Of a DNA stretch of 64,000 nt, positions 8,359 to 17,465 are shown piece by piece. The translations under genes and the position numbers were made by a program. Every line of letters begins with the position of its first letter. Positions within the stretch are counted from its first letter, which is position 1. The notes under the pieces are model-generated. The model did not search any database, was not told where the DNA came from, and worked only from the letters and a program-made list of their open reading frames with translations. The DNA comes from Pseudomonadota bacterium (GTDB taxonomy: Bacteria; Pseudomonadota; Gammaproteobacteria; QQUJ01): contig QQUJ01000017.1 of the NCBI GenBank assembly GCA_008501635.1, forward strand, positions 248,001 through 312,000. Reading direction: 5' to 3'.

Positions 8359-8814
8359 CTAGGGACGAATATAAGCCCAGCCCTCTTGCTGGCGCTCCAT
8401 GAGATGGACCACACCGGCCGGTACCACCTTGGCCGGTGACAGCAGCGCGATCTCCTGGTTCTCCTTCCTGCCCATTCCCTTCATGGTGTTGCCGCAGGCC
8501 ATGAACGAAATATTGGAGAAGTTCTGCGAAAAAGATTGGACGCGGTCTTTTACCGGTGACGTATCGGCGCGCAGCATGTGCAGCCCCGGGCCGTAGGCGA
8601 CGATTTCGATCTCCACCTCTTCGGCTTTGTCCTTGTAGTACGCATCCACGTTGGCCGCGTTGTTGAGCGTGAGATTCATGCGCGCAGGGTCATTTTCATC
8701 AACATGGAAAACGACACGGTGCACTGGCTGTGCGGCCTGGAGCGGCGAGATTGTCGCCCCAAGCGCAGCCAGGAGCAGAAGGGGGATCAGTAGAAACGAT
8801 GTGCGTGGTGCCAT
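8359..8814 (-). CDS. Exported DsrE-like protein
   Basis: The 151-residue protein begins with a clear signal peptide (about residues 1-27, ending near LQA). A DsrE/DsrF-like domain follows: VVFHVDENDPARMNLTLNNA, an EIVAYGPGLHMLR segment, and a single cysteine in SFMACGNTMKGMG. DsrE-family proteins carry sulfur or act as small oxidoreductase partners; this exported subgroup is of unknown function. It is a single gene on the minus strand, with a GC-rich hairpin (8299-8322) beyond its 3' end. Its presence fits an organism with sulfur metabolism, but does not prove it. Confidence 0.75.
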   Translation of the reverse strand: MAPRTSFLLIPLLLLAALGATISPLQAAQPVHRVVFHVDENDPARMNLTLNNAANVDAYYKDKAEEVEIEIVAYGPGLHMLRADTSPVKDRVQSFSQNFSNISFMACGNTMKGMGRKENQEIALLSPAKVVPAGVVHLMERQQEGWAYIRP

Positions 8815-8914
8815 AGTCAGGGCTCCTCAATGTGTGGGGTACCCTTTGAATATGACCAATATCAATTGTTTCGCTATGGGGGTAAACCCTTGCTTCCACC
8901 AGGATTGGAGTGTG

Positions 8915-9823
8915 TCAACCCGTTACGCCAGCCCGCTGAGCCGCTTCCCATGCGATCAGGGCCGCCTTGCGTTCTGCCCCCCAGCGGTATCCGGTGAGGG
9001 CCCCATTGGCGCGCAGCACCCGGTGGCAGGGAATGAGCAGGGCAATGGGGTTGTGGCCGATCGCCGTCCCGATCGCCCGTCCGGCACCCTGGTAACCCAG
9101 TGTTTCGGCCAGGGCGCCATAGCTGACCAGCCGCCCGGGCGGAATGTTGAGCAGGGCGCGCCACACCTGCACCTGCAACCGGGTTCCCTTGACGAGCAAG
9201 GATGGCGCTCCATGCCCGCCAGCGAGGGCGCGCGCCAGCGCTGCCTGCGTGCCCTGGTCGTCGCGTTGAAACCGGCTCGACGGCCACTCGGCTCTAGCCT
9301 GCGACAGCCCCTGCTCCTCCTTGCCAGGTTCCAGGAAGCGCAGTCCGCAGATGCCGCGCTCGGTGAGCAGAATCAACGCCTGACCGAAGGGCGTGGGGTG
9401 GACACCGTGGCGGATCACCATCGTTGCGCCCCGCTGCTTGTATTCGCCGGGTGTCATGGCCTCCAGGGTGAGGAAAAGATCGTGCAAGCGCCCCGGTCCG
9501 GAGAGCCCGGTTTCGAGGGCGGTATCGAGTACGCTGCGCTGATCGCGCAATAGCCGCTTGGCGTGCTCGACCGTGAGGTAACCGAGAAACTGTTTGGGGC
9601 TGACGCCTGCCCAACGCACGAAGAGGCGCTGAAAGTGGAAGAGGCTCAGTCCCACGTGTTCCGCCAGCTCGCTGAGATCGGGCTGCTGCAGCCGCCGTTC
9701 GTTGATGTATGCGATGGCCCGGGCGATACGTGCGTAATCACGGTAGCCTTGATCATCGACCGCGGGCTCTACTGGTTGTCCCTCAGTGCATATCGGGTTC
9801 ATGGGGTATTGATAGCACTTCAC
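8915..9823 (-). CDS. Ada-like AraC regulator/O6-methylguanine-DNA methyltransferase
   Basis: The 302-residue protein combines an AraC-type helix-turn-helix (about residues 30-130, with LSELAEHVGLSLFHFQRLF) and a C-terminal alkyltransferase domain with the methyl-accepting cysteine in PCHRV (Cys266). It lacks the N-terminal zinc/phosphotriester domain of E. coli Ada, so it is the shorter class of Ada-like proteins. Its role is repair of O6-alkylguanine, probably with control of an alkylation response. It stands alone and is divergent from the next gene. The ATG nearest MKCYQYP was used; an inner ATG at MNPICTEG (residue 8) is also possible. Confidence 0.9.
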   Translation of the reverse strand: MKCYQYPMNPICTEGQPVEPAVDDQGYRDYARIARAIAYINERRLQQPDLSELAEHVGLSLFHFQRLFVRWAGVSPKQFLGYLTVEHAKRLLRDQRSVLDTALETGLSGPGRLHDLFLTLEAMTPGEYKQRGATMVIRHGVHPTPFGQALILLTERGICGLRFLEPGKEEQGLSQARAEWPSSRFQRDDQGTQAALARALAGGHGAPSLLVKGTRLQVQVWRALLNIPPGRLVSYGALAETLGYQGAGRAIGTAIGHNPIALLIPCHRVLRANGALTGYRWGAERKAALIAWEAAQRAGVTG

Positions 9824-9995
9824 GCGGGGCGGCGGCGACCCGATTTTTGCTGTCCAGGTACCGTGGATGCATCAGTGTGTGCTACGTGGTACCGGAAGCG
9901 ATGGGTGCGAATGTCTTCTCCACGACATCGCCTCCGGGGGGTGCGTAGCTATACTTCTAGGTTCCAAACGCATTGGCCCTATCCCGGGAGGCAGC

Positions 9996-10997
9996 ATGTC
10001 CGCTATCCACGAACCCTTTACCGCCATCGTCGTGGACCGACCCGAAGGCAAGTACCAGGCGCAGTTTCGCGATCTTACCAGGGCAGATCTTCCCGATCAG
10101 GGCGACGTGCTGGTGCGCGTGCGCTACTCCAGTCTCAACTACAAGGATGCCCTGGCCGTGACGGGCAAGGGGCGTATCGCACGTACTTTCCCGCTGGTGC
10201 CGGGCATCGATCTCGCCGGCGAAGTCGTGGAATCGGTGTCCACCGACTTCAAACCCGGTGACGCGGTGTTGGTGACCGGGTGCGAGATTGGTGAGGTCCA
10301 CTGGGGCGGATTTTCGCAGTTTGCGCGCATGCGATCGCAGTGGCTGGTGCCCATACCGCAGGGCTGGGACGCCCGGCTCGCCATGGGTGTCGGAACCGCG
10401 GGTTTCACCGCGATGCTGGCGGTCATGGCGCTGGAGCATCACGGCGTCGACAAGAGCGGCGAGGTGGTTGTGACCGGGGCGGCGGGGGGCGTTGGCAGCA
10501 TCGCGCTGACATTGCTCGCCAAGGCCGGCTTCCAGCGGATCCTGGCGTCCACGGGACGTGTGGAGGAGGAGCCCTATCTGAAGCAACTGGGTGCCACCGG
10601 CGTCATCCAACGCGCGGAGCTGGATCAACCGGCCAGTCCGCTGGAGTCGCAACGCTGGGCGGGTGCCGTGGATGTGGTGGGCGGCCAGACCTTGTCGAAA
10701 CTCATCAGCCAGATGCGTTGCGGCGGCGCGATTGCGGTTTGCGGGCTTGCCGGCGGCGCCGATCTGAACACCAGCGTCTACCCCATCATTTTGCGCGGTG
10801 TCAGCATTTTGGGCATCAATTCCGTCTACATTCCGCAATCGCTGCGGCTTGAGGCCTGGGAGCGGGTGGCCCGTGACCTCTCACCGGAAATGATTGAACG
10901 CATGATGCGCGTCGAGCCACTGAGCCGGGTGCCCCAACTCTCTGAACAGGTGCTGGCGGGGCAGGTGCGCGGTCGCGTGGTGGTGGACCTCGGTTAG
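9996..10997 (+). CDS. acuI: Zinc-free medium-chain oxidoreductase, YhdH/AcuI family
   Basis: The 333-residue protein is a quinone-oxidoreductase-like MDR enzyme of the YhdH/YhfP/AcuI group. SSLNYKDALAVTGKG near the N-terminus and GAAGGVGSIA in the NADPH-binding fold are diagnostic. AcuI reduces acryloyl-CoA to propionyl-CoA. Some relatives act on other enoyl compounds, so the exact substrate is inferred. The ATG at 9996 follows GGGAGGC; the frame is open further upstream but without a good start. It is convergent with the diguanylate cyclase gene and the two ends overlap by 4 bases. Confidence 0.85.
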   Translation: MSAIHEPFTAIVVDRPEGKYQAQFRDLTRADLPDQGDVLVRVRYSSLNYKDALAVTGKGRIARTFPLVPGIDLAGEVVESVSTDFKPGDAVLVTGCEIGEVHWGGFSQFARMRSQWLVPIPQGWDARLAMGVGTAGFTAMLAVMALEHHGVDKSGEVVVTGAAGGVGSIALTLLAKAGFQRILASTGRVEEEPYLKQLGATGVIQRAELDQPASPLESQRWAGAVDVVGGQTLSKLISQMRCGGAIAVCGLAGGADLNTSVYPIILRGVSILGINSVYIPQSLRLEAWERVARDLSPEMIERMMRVEPLSRVPQLSEQVLAGQVRGRVVVDLG

Positions 10998-12499
10998 CCC
11001 ACCTGAGGCTCGGCCTCGACGCTGAGGCAGACGCGGTCGCGCCCCTTCTCTTTGGCGGCGTAAAGCGCGGCATCGGCGCTTTGAATCAGGGGTTTCAGTG
11101 ACTGCATGTCGGGGGTGGCGACCGCTACACCCACGCTCAAGGTTATGGTGACCTGCTCCTTGCCGGTCTCAAACGGCAGGCCGGCGACCGCGCTGCGCAA
11201 ACGGTCAGCGACCCCGGCCGCGGTTTGCGCGTCGGTTTCCGGGAGCAGCACCAGAAACTCCTCACCTCCGTAACGGCCAATCTGGTCGCTGGGACGCAGC
11301 AGATCCCGGCACAGGGTCGCCATGCCCACCAGTATGCTGTCGCCCACCAGATGGCCGTAGCGGTCGTTGAGCTGTTTGAAGTTGTCGATGTCGATCATCA
11401 GCAGCGAAAAGGGCCTGCGCGTGCGCCGGTAGCGGTGCAGTTCATTGCTCGCCTCCACCAGAATCGCGCGACGGTTCAGGCATTCGGTGAGGCTGTCATG
11501 GGTCGCGAGGTCGCGCAGCCGCGCTTCGGCATCCAGTAGCCAGCGACGCGAACTCTCCGCCAGACGGTACTGCCGAATCAGCAGCCCCACCACCACGCCG
11601 GTAAAAAGAAACACGGTGAGCAGTATCGCGGCAGCCGTGAGAATCTCGTTGCGCGCGCGGTTGAGAATCGCCTCCGCCTCCAGGCCCACGGTGAGGACCA
11701 GGGGGTAATTTTCGAGCTTGCGGTAGGCGACCAGGCGCAGGATGCCGTCGGTGTTCTGGGGCGCCCAGTTGGAGCCGGCATCATTTTCCGCCAGTGTCTT
11801 GCTGAAGAGGGGCCCCTGCGAGAAGTCCTGCCCGATCAATTTCTCCGGAGCAGGGTGGCGCAGCAGCAGAATGCCGTCGCTCGAGAACAGACTGAGCGAG
11901 CCGGTGCCGTCGGGGTGAAGCTGGCGAAAGAGCTGCTCGAAGGCGGAGAGATTGAAAAAACCCACCGTCTGCATACCCTCCGCGGTCGCGGGGTAGAACA
12001 TCGGAACCACCCAGGTATCGCGGCCCTTGAGTGGCAGGCTGGGTTGTGTGGTGAGCGTGTCGCGGGTCGTGGGCGGGGCGAGACGCGCCGGGAGGTCCTG
12101 GGTCGGGCCGATGTGGGTGAGCGTTTTGCCATCGACGGCGATCACCCGCAGTGCGTGCCACGCCTTGTCCACGCCAACCCAGCGTTGTGGCAGCGCACGA
12201 GGATCGTTGGCGGTGGCGGTCAACCAGTGAGGGTCCAGCGCCTCCAGTGCCTCAAGGCGATCGATGAGCCACTGCCTGGCGATCTCCGCCTGACCCTGGA
12301 CAGTAGCGACCGCCCGCTCTTCGGCCTGATTCTGGATACGCCACAAGATCGCCGCGGAGGTGCCGGCGAAGAGCAACAGAAAGATGATGGCGCTGATCAG
12401 CAGCAGCCGGCCCAGGCGGGTGTAGTGAATCTCGTGGCGATGCGGGGGGTCGGGCGAAAGGAGCTGCCTGATATCCGCAGGTTGAGGGTCATTTTTCAT
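10994..12499 (-). CDS. Membrane diguanylate cyclase with periplasmic sensor
   Basis: The 501-residue protein has a membrane segment at about residues 30-52 (LLLISAIIFLLLFAGTSAAI), a periplasmic region of roughly 235 residues that looks like a Cache/PDC sensor, a second membrane segment near 290-312, and a C-terminal GGDEF domain. The active site reads GGEEF. RPSD lies five residues before it and matches the RxxD inhibitory site, so product feedback is likely. It should make cyclic di-GMP in response to an unknown ligand. No EAL domain is present. Confidence 0.93.
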   Translation of the reverse strand: MKNDPQPADIRQLLSPDPPHRHEIHYTRLGRLLLISAIIFLLLFAGTSAAILWRIQNQAEERAVATVQGQAEIARQWLIDRLEALEALDPHWLTATANDPRALPQRWVGVDKAWHALRVIAVDGKTLTHIGPTQDLPARLAPPTTRDTLTTQPSLPLKGRDTWVVPMFYPATAEGMQTVGFFNLSAFEQLFRQLHPDGTGSLSLFSSDGILLLRHPAPEKLIGQDFSQGPLFSKTLAENDAGSNWAPQNTDGILRLVAYRKLENYPLVLTVGLEAEAILNRARNEILTAAAILLTVFLFTGVVVGLLIRQYRLAESSRRWLLDAEARLRDLATHDSLTECLNRRAILVEASNELHRYRRTRRPFSLLMIDIDNFKQLNDRYGHLVGDSILVGMATLCRDLLRPSDQIGRYGGEEFLVLLPETDAQTAAGVADRLRSAVAGLPFETGKEQVTITLSVGVAVATPDMQSLKPLIQSADAALYAAKEKGRDRVCLSVEAEPQVG

Positions 12500-12665
12500 G
12501 GTATTACCCAGTCTAGCCTATGGAAACGTTGGAGAGTTTCGCACCTCAATCAGACTATCATCACTACACGCTGAAGGGATTGGGGTATTCAATGTTTAAC
12601 TTCGAGTGCCACCCGATGATTCGGTGTACACACTTTCCCAGTGGACGCGAGGGAGGAAGCGGGGA

Positions 12666-13700
12666 TTGAAGGTCGTATTCTCGGCAAATCAGCAGCGGCA
12701 TGCCGGTCAAAAAGAGTTGACCGAGGGTGCGTTGGTACCTTGCTTCGAGCGTCCGGAGCGGGCTGAGATCATCTTGCGGTACTTGTCTGAAGCAGGATTG
12801 CCCGCCCCAGTGGCCCCCGGCGATCGCGGAATAAGCCCCATTGCCGCGGTCCATGATTCCGACTACCTGAGCTTTCTGCGTCACGCCCATGAAGCATGGT
12901 TGGCCGAGCACGGCCCAGAGGCGGGTGATGCGCTGCCAACCGCCTGGGCAACCCACGGGTTGCGCAAGATCATGCCGCGCCGTATCGACGGGTGTTTGGG
13001 TTACTACTGCTTCGATGCCGGCACCCCGATAGGATCGGGTACTTGGGCGGGTAGTTACTGGGCAGCGCAGGCGGCGCTGCACGCCCAGGGGCTGGTGCAG
13101 GGCGGTGAACGTGCGGTCTACGCAGTGACCCGCCCTCCGGGGCATCACGCGCACCGAGCCCTCTATGGGGGTTACTGCTACCTCAATAATGCAGCTATCG
13201 CGGCGCAGGGTTTCATCGACGCGGGTTGCGAACGGGTAGCGATCCTGGATGTGGATTACCACCATGGCAATGGCACGCAGGACATCTTTTATCAGCGCGA
13301 CGATGTGCTTACCGTTTCTCTGCACGCCGATCCTCGCGATAGCTACCCCTACTTCATGGGCCACAGTGATGAGCTTGGCGCGGGACCGGGTGCGGATTTC
13401 AACCGCAACCTACCCTTACCCCTCGGGACCGATTGGTTGAGCTACGCGGAGGCGCTCAGTTGCGCCTGCGCTGAAGTGAAACGCTTTGCGCCCGCAGCGT
13501 TGGTCGTTTCGCTGGGCGTCGACACCTTCGAGGGGGATCCACTGTCGCGCTTTCGCATCCCTGTCTCGGCCTTCCCGCGCATTGGGGCGGCCATCGCCGG
13601 TTTGCGACTTCGCACCCTGTTCGTGCAGGAGGGGGGCTACGTCTCCGAGGCGCTGGGGCGGAACGTAGCGGGAGTGTTGCATGGATTTCTCGACGCTTGA
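12666..13700 (+). CDS. Histone deacetylase-like (acetylpolyamine amidohydrolase/HDAC superfamily) hydrolase
   Basis: The protein has RPPGHHAH and DVDYHHGNGTQDIF, with the His pair and the Asp/His zinc ligands of the HDAC/AcuC/AphA superfamily, and a terminal QEGGY motif. Bacterial members remove acetyl groups from polyamines or protein lysines; the substrate here is not known. I chose the TTG at 12666 (LKVVFSANQQRH) because GGAGG lies 8 bases before it and family members begin with a similar KVVFS strand. The ATG at 12606 would add 20 residues of atypical sequence. This gives 344 residues, usual for the family. Confidence 0.85.
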   Translation: MKVVFSANQQRHAGQKELTEGALVPCFERPERAEIILRYLSEAGLPAPVAPGDRGISPIAAVHDSDYLSFLRHAHEAWLAEHGPEAGDALPTAWATHGLRKIMPRRIDGCLGYYCFDAGTPIGSGTWAGSYWAAQAALHAQGLVQGGERAVYAVTRPPGHHAHRALYGGYCYLNNAAIAAQGFIDAGCERVAILDVDYHHGNGTQDIFYQRDDVLTVSLHADPRDSYPYFMGHSDELGAGPGADFNRNLPLPLGTDWLSYAEALSCACAEVKRFAPAALVVSLGVDTFEGDPLSRFRIPVSAFPRIGAAIAGLRLRTLFVQEGGYVSEALGRNVAGVLHGFLDA

Positions 13701-13724
13701 CGTCGGGCACGCTTGCGCCCAATC

Positions 13725-13931
13725 CTAGGCGTCTTTGGTGCAGCGCTTCTGCATCGCTGCGATCTCTTCGTGGTGAGCCATGAGCGCGGTTACACAATGG
13801 TTGTCCAGGCGTTCTCCGCTGATTTTGGCAAAGGCCTTGTCAACTTCAGCGACACTCCTGGTTCGCGTTTGACCGTCTGTTGTGGCAGGGCAATCCTGTT
13901 TCGCGTTGCGCCGCCGGTCAGCAGTGAACGC
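13725..13931 (-). other. Possible small coding frame without a clear start
   Basis: A minus-strand frame, open between stops at 13932 and 13725, translates to a protein-like sequence ending SVAEVDKAFAKISGERLDNH, then CVTALMAHHEEIAAMQKRC and TKDA. No ATG, GTG or TTG is in frame before the internal ATG near 13776. It may be the rest of a gene that lost its start by frameshift. The rest of 13701-14027 holds no supported gene; Rep's promoter must be there. Confidence 0.25.
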
Positions 13932-14027
13932 TTACCTTTGTTTCCCGCGTGACATTGCGCGTGTGTTCCGCAGCGGCTAGCCGCTACAATGCGCCCTCGT
14001 TCAATCTGCGGTACCCCTTACCTCCCG

Positions 14028-16037
14028 ATGGACCTGAATCCCCGACAACGCGAAGCGGTGCGCTATATCGACAGCCCGATACTGGTCCTGGCGGGCGCGG
14101 GCAGCGGCAAGACCCGCGTCATCACCCGCAAGATCGCTTATCTGATCGATGAGTGCGGTATTGCGCCTCACCACGTTGCCGCCGTCACCTTCACCAATAA
14201 AGCATCCCGCGAGATGAAGGAGCGGGTAACAAAACAGGTCGGCGGCAAAAACGCCAAGGGGCTGACGGTATCGACCTTTCACAATCTGGGTCTCAATATC
14301 CTGCGCCGTGAATGCAAGCGCCTCGGGTACAAGCCGGGCTTCTCCATTTTCGATGCCAGCGACAGCGCGGCTCTGATCAAGGAGCTGTTGCGCAAGGACC
14401 ACGGCGGTGACGGCGGTCAGGATGAGGCGGTGCAATGGACCCTCTCCCACTGGAAGAACGATCTGCTCACCCCCGAACAGGCCCTTGCCCAGGCTGAAAA
14501 CGAGCACCAGGTCGCGGCCGCCGTGCTCTACGAGCGCTATCAGCGCAATCTCAAAGCGTATAACGCGTTCGATTTCGACGATCTGATCCTGCAGCCGGTG
14601 CGGCTCTTCGACGGGCACCCCGAGGCGCTGGAGATCTGGCAGAACAAAATCCGCTATTTATTGGTCGACGAGTACCAGGATACCAATCTCAGCCAGTACC
14701 GCCTGGTGCGGCAGTTGGTCGGCGTGCGCGGGGCGCTCACCGTGGTGGGCGATGACGATCAATCCATCTACGCCTGGCGCGGCGCGCGCCCCGAAAATCT
14801 GGTGCGCCTGAGTGAGGATTTTCCCGAACTCAAGGTGATCAAACTGGAGCAGAACTATCGCTCCACCGGACGTATCCTCCACGCCGCCAATGCGTTGATC
14901 GCCAACAACCCGCATGTATTCGAAAAGCGATTGTGGAGCGAACACGGGCCTGGTGATCAGATTCGGGTGTTGGTCTGTCGCAACGAGCAACATGAGGCCG
15001 AGCGCGTGGTTTCACAGATGATGGGGCATCGGTTTCAGCACCGCACCGGCTATGGCGACTACGCCATCCTCTATCGCGGCAATCACCAATCGCGGGTCTT
15101 CGAAACCGCGTTGCGCGAGGCGCGCATCCCGTATCACCTCTCCGGCGGCACCTCGTTTTTCGAGCGTGGCGAGGTGAAAGACATCATGGGCTACCTGCGC
15201 CTGCTGGCGAACCCGGATGACGACAATGCCTTTCTGCGCATCGTCAACACGCCGCGTCGCGAAATCGGTCCCGGCACATTGGAGAAAATGGGTGGCTACG
15301 CCACCGAGCGCGGCGTGAGCCTGCTGGCCGCCAGCTACGAGTTGGGTCTGGAGCAGATCCTCAACCGCCGCGCCCTGGATCGGGTGCGGCACTTTACCGA
15401 CTGGCTGGTGGACGCCGCCGATCGTGCCGAGCGCGGCGACCCCATCGCCGTCATCAAGGGGTTGATCCGCGAGATCGACTACGAGGCCTGGCTGGCCGAC
15501 ACCAGCCGCGATCTGCAGCAGGCCGAGAAGCGCATGGAGAATGTCACCGAACTGGTGGCGTGGCTGGAACGCATGGCCAAGGAGAGCGTTGAGGAGAAGG
15601 GCATCGGTGAACTGGTGGCGCGGCTGGCGCTGATGGATATTCTGGAACGCGATGATGAGGAGGAGGCCGGCGATCGCGTCTCATTGATGACCCTGCACGC
15701 CGCCAAGGGGCTGGAGTTTCCCCACGTCTTTCTCGTCGGCTTTGAAGAGGAGTGCCTGCCCCACCGCGCCAACCTCGAAGGCCACGGACTGGAAGAGGAG
15801 CGGCGCCTCGCCTACGTCGGTATCACGCGCGCGCAGAAGAGTCTGACGCTTACTTACGCCGAGCGGCGCAAACGCTATGGCGAGATGCTGGAGATCGAAC
15901 CGAGCCGCTTTCTCGCCGAACTGCCCGAGGACGATCTGAAATGGGAAGGCAAGGAGGGCAGCATCGATTCCGCAGAGCGCCAGCAGACCGGCAAGGCGCA
16001 TCTGGCTAATCTGCGCGGGATATTGGGTGACGGATGA
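14028..16037 (+). CDS. rep: ATP-dependent DNA helicase Rep (UvrD/Rep superfamily 1A)
   Basis: The 669-residue protein has the length and order of E. coli Rep (673). The Walker A motif GAGSGKTRVITRK is near residues 23-35; next come VTFTNKASREMKERV, then LLVDEYQDTN, VVGDDDQSIYAWRGA, EQNYRS, LMTLHAAKGLEFPHVFLVGFEE and a late VGITRAQ motif. It is a 3'-5' helicase that helps replication pass protein blocks. The ATG at 14028 (MDLNPRQREAV) matches the Rep N-terminus. An earlier ATG at 13989 adds residues not seen in Rep. Confidence 0.95.
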   Translation: MDLNPRQREAVRYIDSPILVLAGAGSGKTRVITRKIAYLIDECGIAPHHVAAVTFTNKASREMKERVTKQVGGKNAKGLTVSTFHNLGLNILRRECKRLGYKPGFSIFDASDSAALIKELLRKDHGGDGGQDEAVQWTLSHWKNDLLTPEQALAQAENEHQVAAAVLYERYQRNLKAYNAFDFDDLILQPVRLFDGHPEALEIWQNKIRYLLVDEYQDTNLSQYRLVRQLVGVRGALTVVGDDDQSIYAWRGARPENLVRLSEDFPELKVIKLEQNYRSTGRILHAANALIANNPHVFEKRLWSEHGPGDQIRVLVCRNEQHEAERVVSQMMGHRFQHRTGYGDYAILYRGNHQSRVFETALREARIPYHLSGGTSFFERGEVKDIMGYLRLLANPDDDNAFLRIVNTPRREIGPGTLEKMGGYATERGVSLLAASYELGLEQILNRRALDRVRHFTDWLVDAADRAERGDPIAVIKGLIREIDYEAWLADTSRDLQQAEKRMENVTELVAWLERMAKESVEEKGIGELVARLALMDILERDDEEEAGDRVSLMTLHAAKGLEFPHVFLVGFEEECLPHRANLEGHGLEEERRLAYVGITRAQKSLTLTYAERRKRYGEMLEIEPSRFLAELPEDDLKWEGKEGSIDSAERQQTGKAHLANLRGILGDG

Positions 16038-16196
16038 GTCTGCTGGTTCTCGTTTTGGCGCGTATGTATCTGAGACTTTTTCATCGACACGCTGTACGAC
16101 GAGGTGATCGAGCCGAAGGGCGAGATCAGCAACTTCACCTTGTTGTTGCGCGTAGTCTGCACGCCGTCATGGGGTTCGGTGGCGTAGCGCTCAGCC

Positions 16197-17162
16197 TTAC
16201 TGCTCCACCAGTTCCACCCGCCGGTTCTTGGCGCGCCCCTCTTCGCTGCGGTTGGAGGCCACCGGCGAGAGAAAACCCACCCCCCAGTCCTGTAGCCGCT
16301 CGGCAGCGATGCCGTGCTCCTGCGTCAGTGCTTGAACGACGGCACGCGCGCGCTGCTGCGAGAGGTCCATGTTGTAGTCCAGTTTGCCCTGGTTGTCGGT
16401 GTGCCCCACCACCACGACCCGTAACTCGGGCTGCGCCTGCATCAGTTTGGCGATCTCTTCCAGAGTGGGTTTCGACTCCGGCTTGATGGTGGCCTTGGCG
16501 GTATCGAAATAGAGCCCGTAGAGGGCGACGCGGCCAGTCTGGTCGATCTCACGCGCCATGGCGTTGGCATCGATGGTGACCATGTTGGACTCCATCGGCT
16601 TGAGCTCGATGACATCGAGCTGCGTGAAGGTGCGTCCACGGCGTGCCCCGCCGCTCGAGGTATTGCGCACGGTATAGAGCGAGACGTAGATGTCTCCCTC
16701 GCCGCGTTGCAGCTTGCCCGCCAGGAAGCGTTGATCATCGTAGTTCTCGCCAAACAGATCATAGGGGGCGACGGCGTGATTGAAATTGCGCCCCCCGCAC
16801 TCGACGTTCTTGCACAGGAAGATCTCCTCGAAACCCGCCTGCTACAGGCTCTGCTGGTAGTTGCGAAACACCTCCAAGGTCGTACGTTCGGGCGGCGCAA
16901 TATAACTGATGCGCGTCACCTTGCCCTCCAGCGGTTGGGTCGCATCGAGGTTCTTCGCTTTTCCGCCGTAGTGTTTGGCGGCACGCACCAGAAGCCCGTA
17001 CTCGTCGAAGGCTCGCTGCTCGTATTTCAGAATCTCGGAGCCCGCATAGCGGGAGATCATCGGGTGGTCGCGCGATCCTTTTCTATCGGCGGCAGTGGTC
17101 ACGGTGCACGCCACGGACAGGATCGAGAGAAGTGCAATGCGTTGAATAGTGAGTGGAATCAC
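16197..17162 (-). pseudogene. DUF4892/OmpA-like outer-membrane protein interrupted by one in-frame amber codon
   Basis: The N-terminal part (16842-17162) has a signal peptide and the start of a DUF4892-like domain (DHPMISRYAGSEILKYEQR). It stops at a TAG at 16842-16844. The very next codons, in the same frame, continue the protein (QAGFEEIFLCKNVECGG and onwards) to an OmpA-like peptidoglycan-binding C-terminus ending at 16197 (VVGHTDNQGKLDYNMDLSQQ; RAKNRRVE). So a single base change, for example CAG to TAG, splits an otherwise intact 320-residue gene. Its intact form would anchor the outer membrane to peptidoglycan. Sequencing error, nonsense mutation or stop read-through are all possible. 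A restart at 16670 could give only the OmpA domain without a signal peptide. Confidence 0.8.
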
Positions 17163-17338
17163 GGAAGCCTCCTTTCCAGCCAGGGTGCATGGTCGATTGA
17201 AAGCTGGCTGGCAGCCCGTCGGTTCGTCAGCCTGCCTCAGGACTACCTAAGCGTAGTCAAGCAAGGGAAATTTGAAACCGGCATCGGTGCTCGATGGTCG
17301 GGCCGCGGGACAGGATCTGAAAGATAGAGATTGCAATT

Positions 17339-17352
17339 GGTGGATATCCACC
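17339..17352. promoter_or_regulatory. Perfect 14-bp palindrome upstream of korAB
   Basis: The sequence GGTGGATATCCACC is a perfect palindrome 114 bp before the korA GTG. A TATAAA at 17364-17369 could be a -10 element just downstream, so the palindrome could be an operator. No regulator gene lies next to it. This is an inference from symmetry and position. The rest of 17163-17465 holds no gene. Confidence 0.35.
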
Positions 17353-17465
17353 TAATAATTCGCTATAAAGGCTGAGTGTTTTCATCAGGTATGAATCAGG
17401 GTCCGGAAATCGTGCCCGCTATATGGGCTTGAACAGGCGGTGGCGATGATGCAAGTGAGGTCAGT

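Noticed and set aside
16080-16187. A short plus-strand frame after rep reading like a protein end (FIDTLYDEVIEPKGEISNF)
   Set aside because: It is only 35 codons between stops, with no start and no family match.
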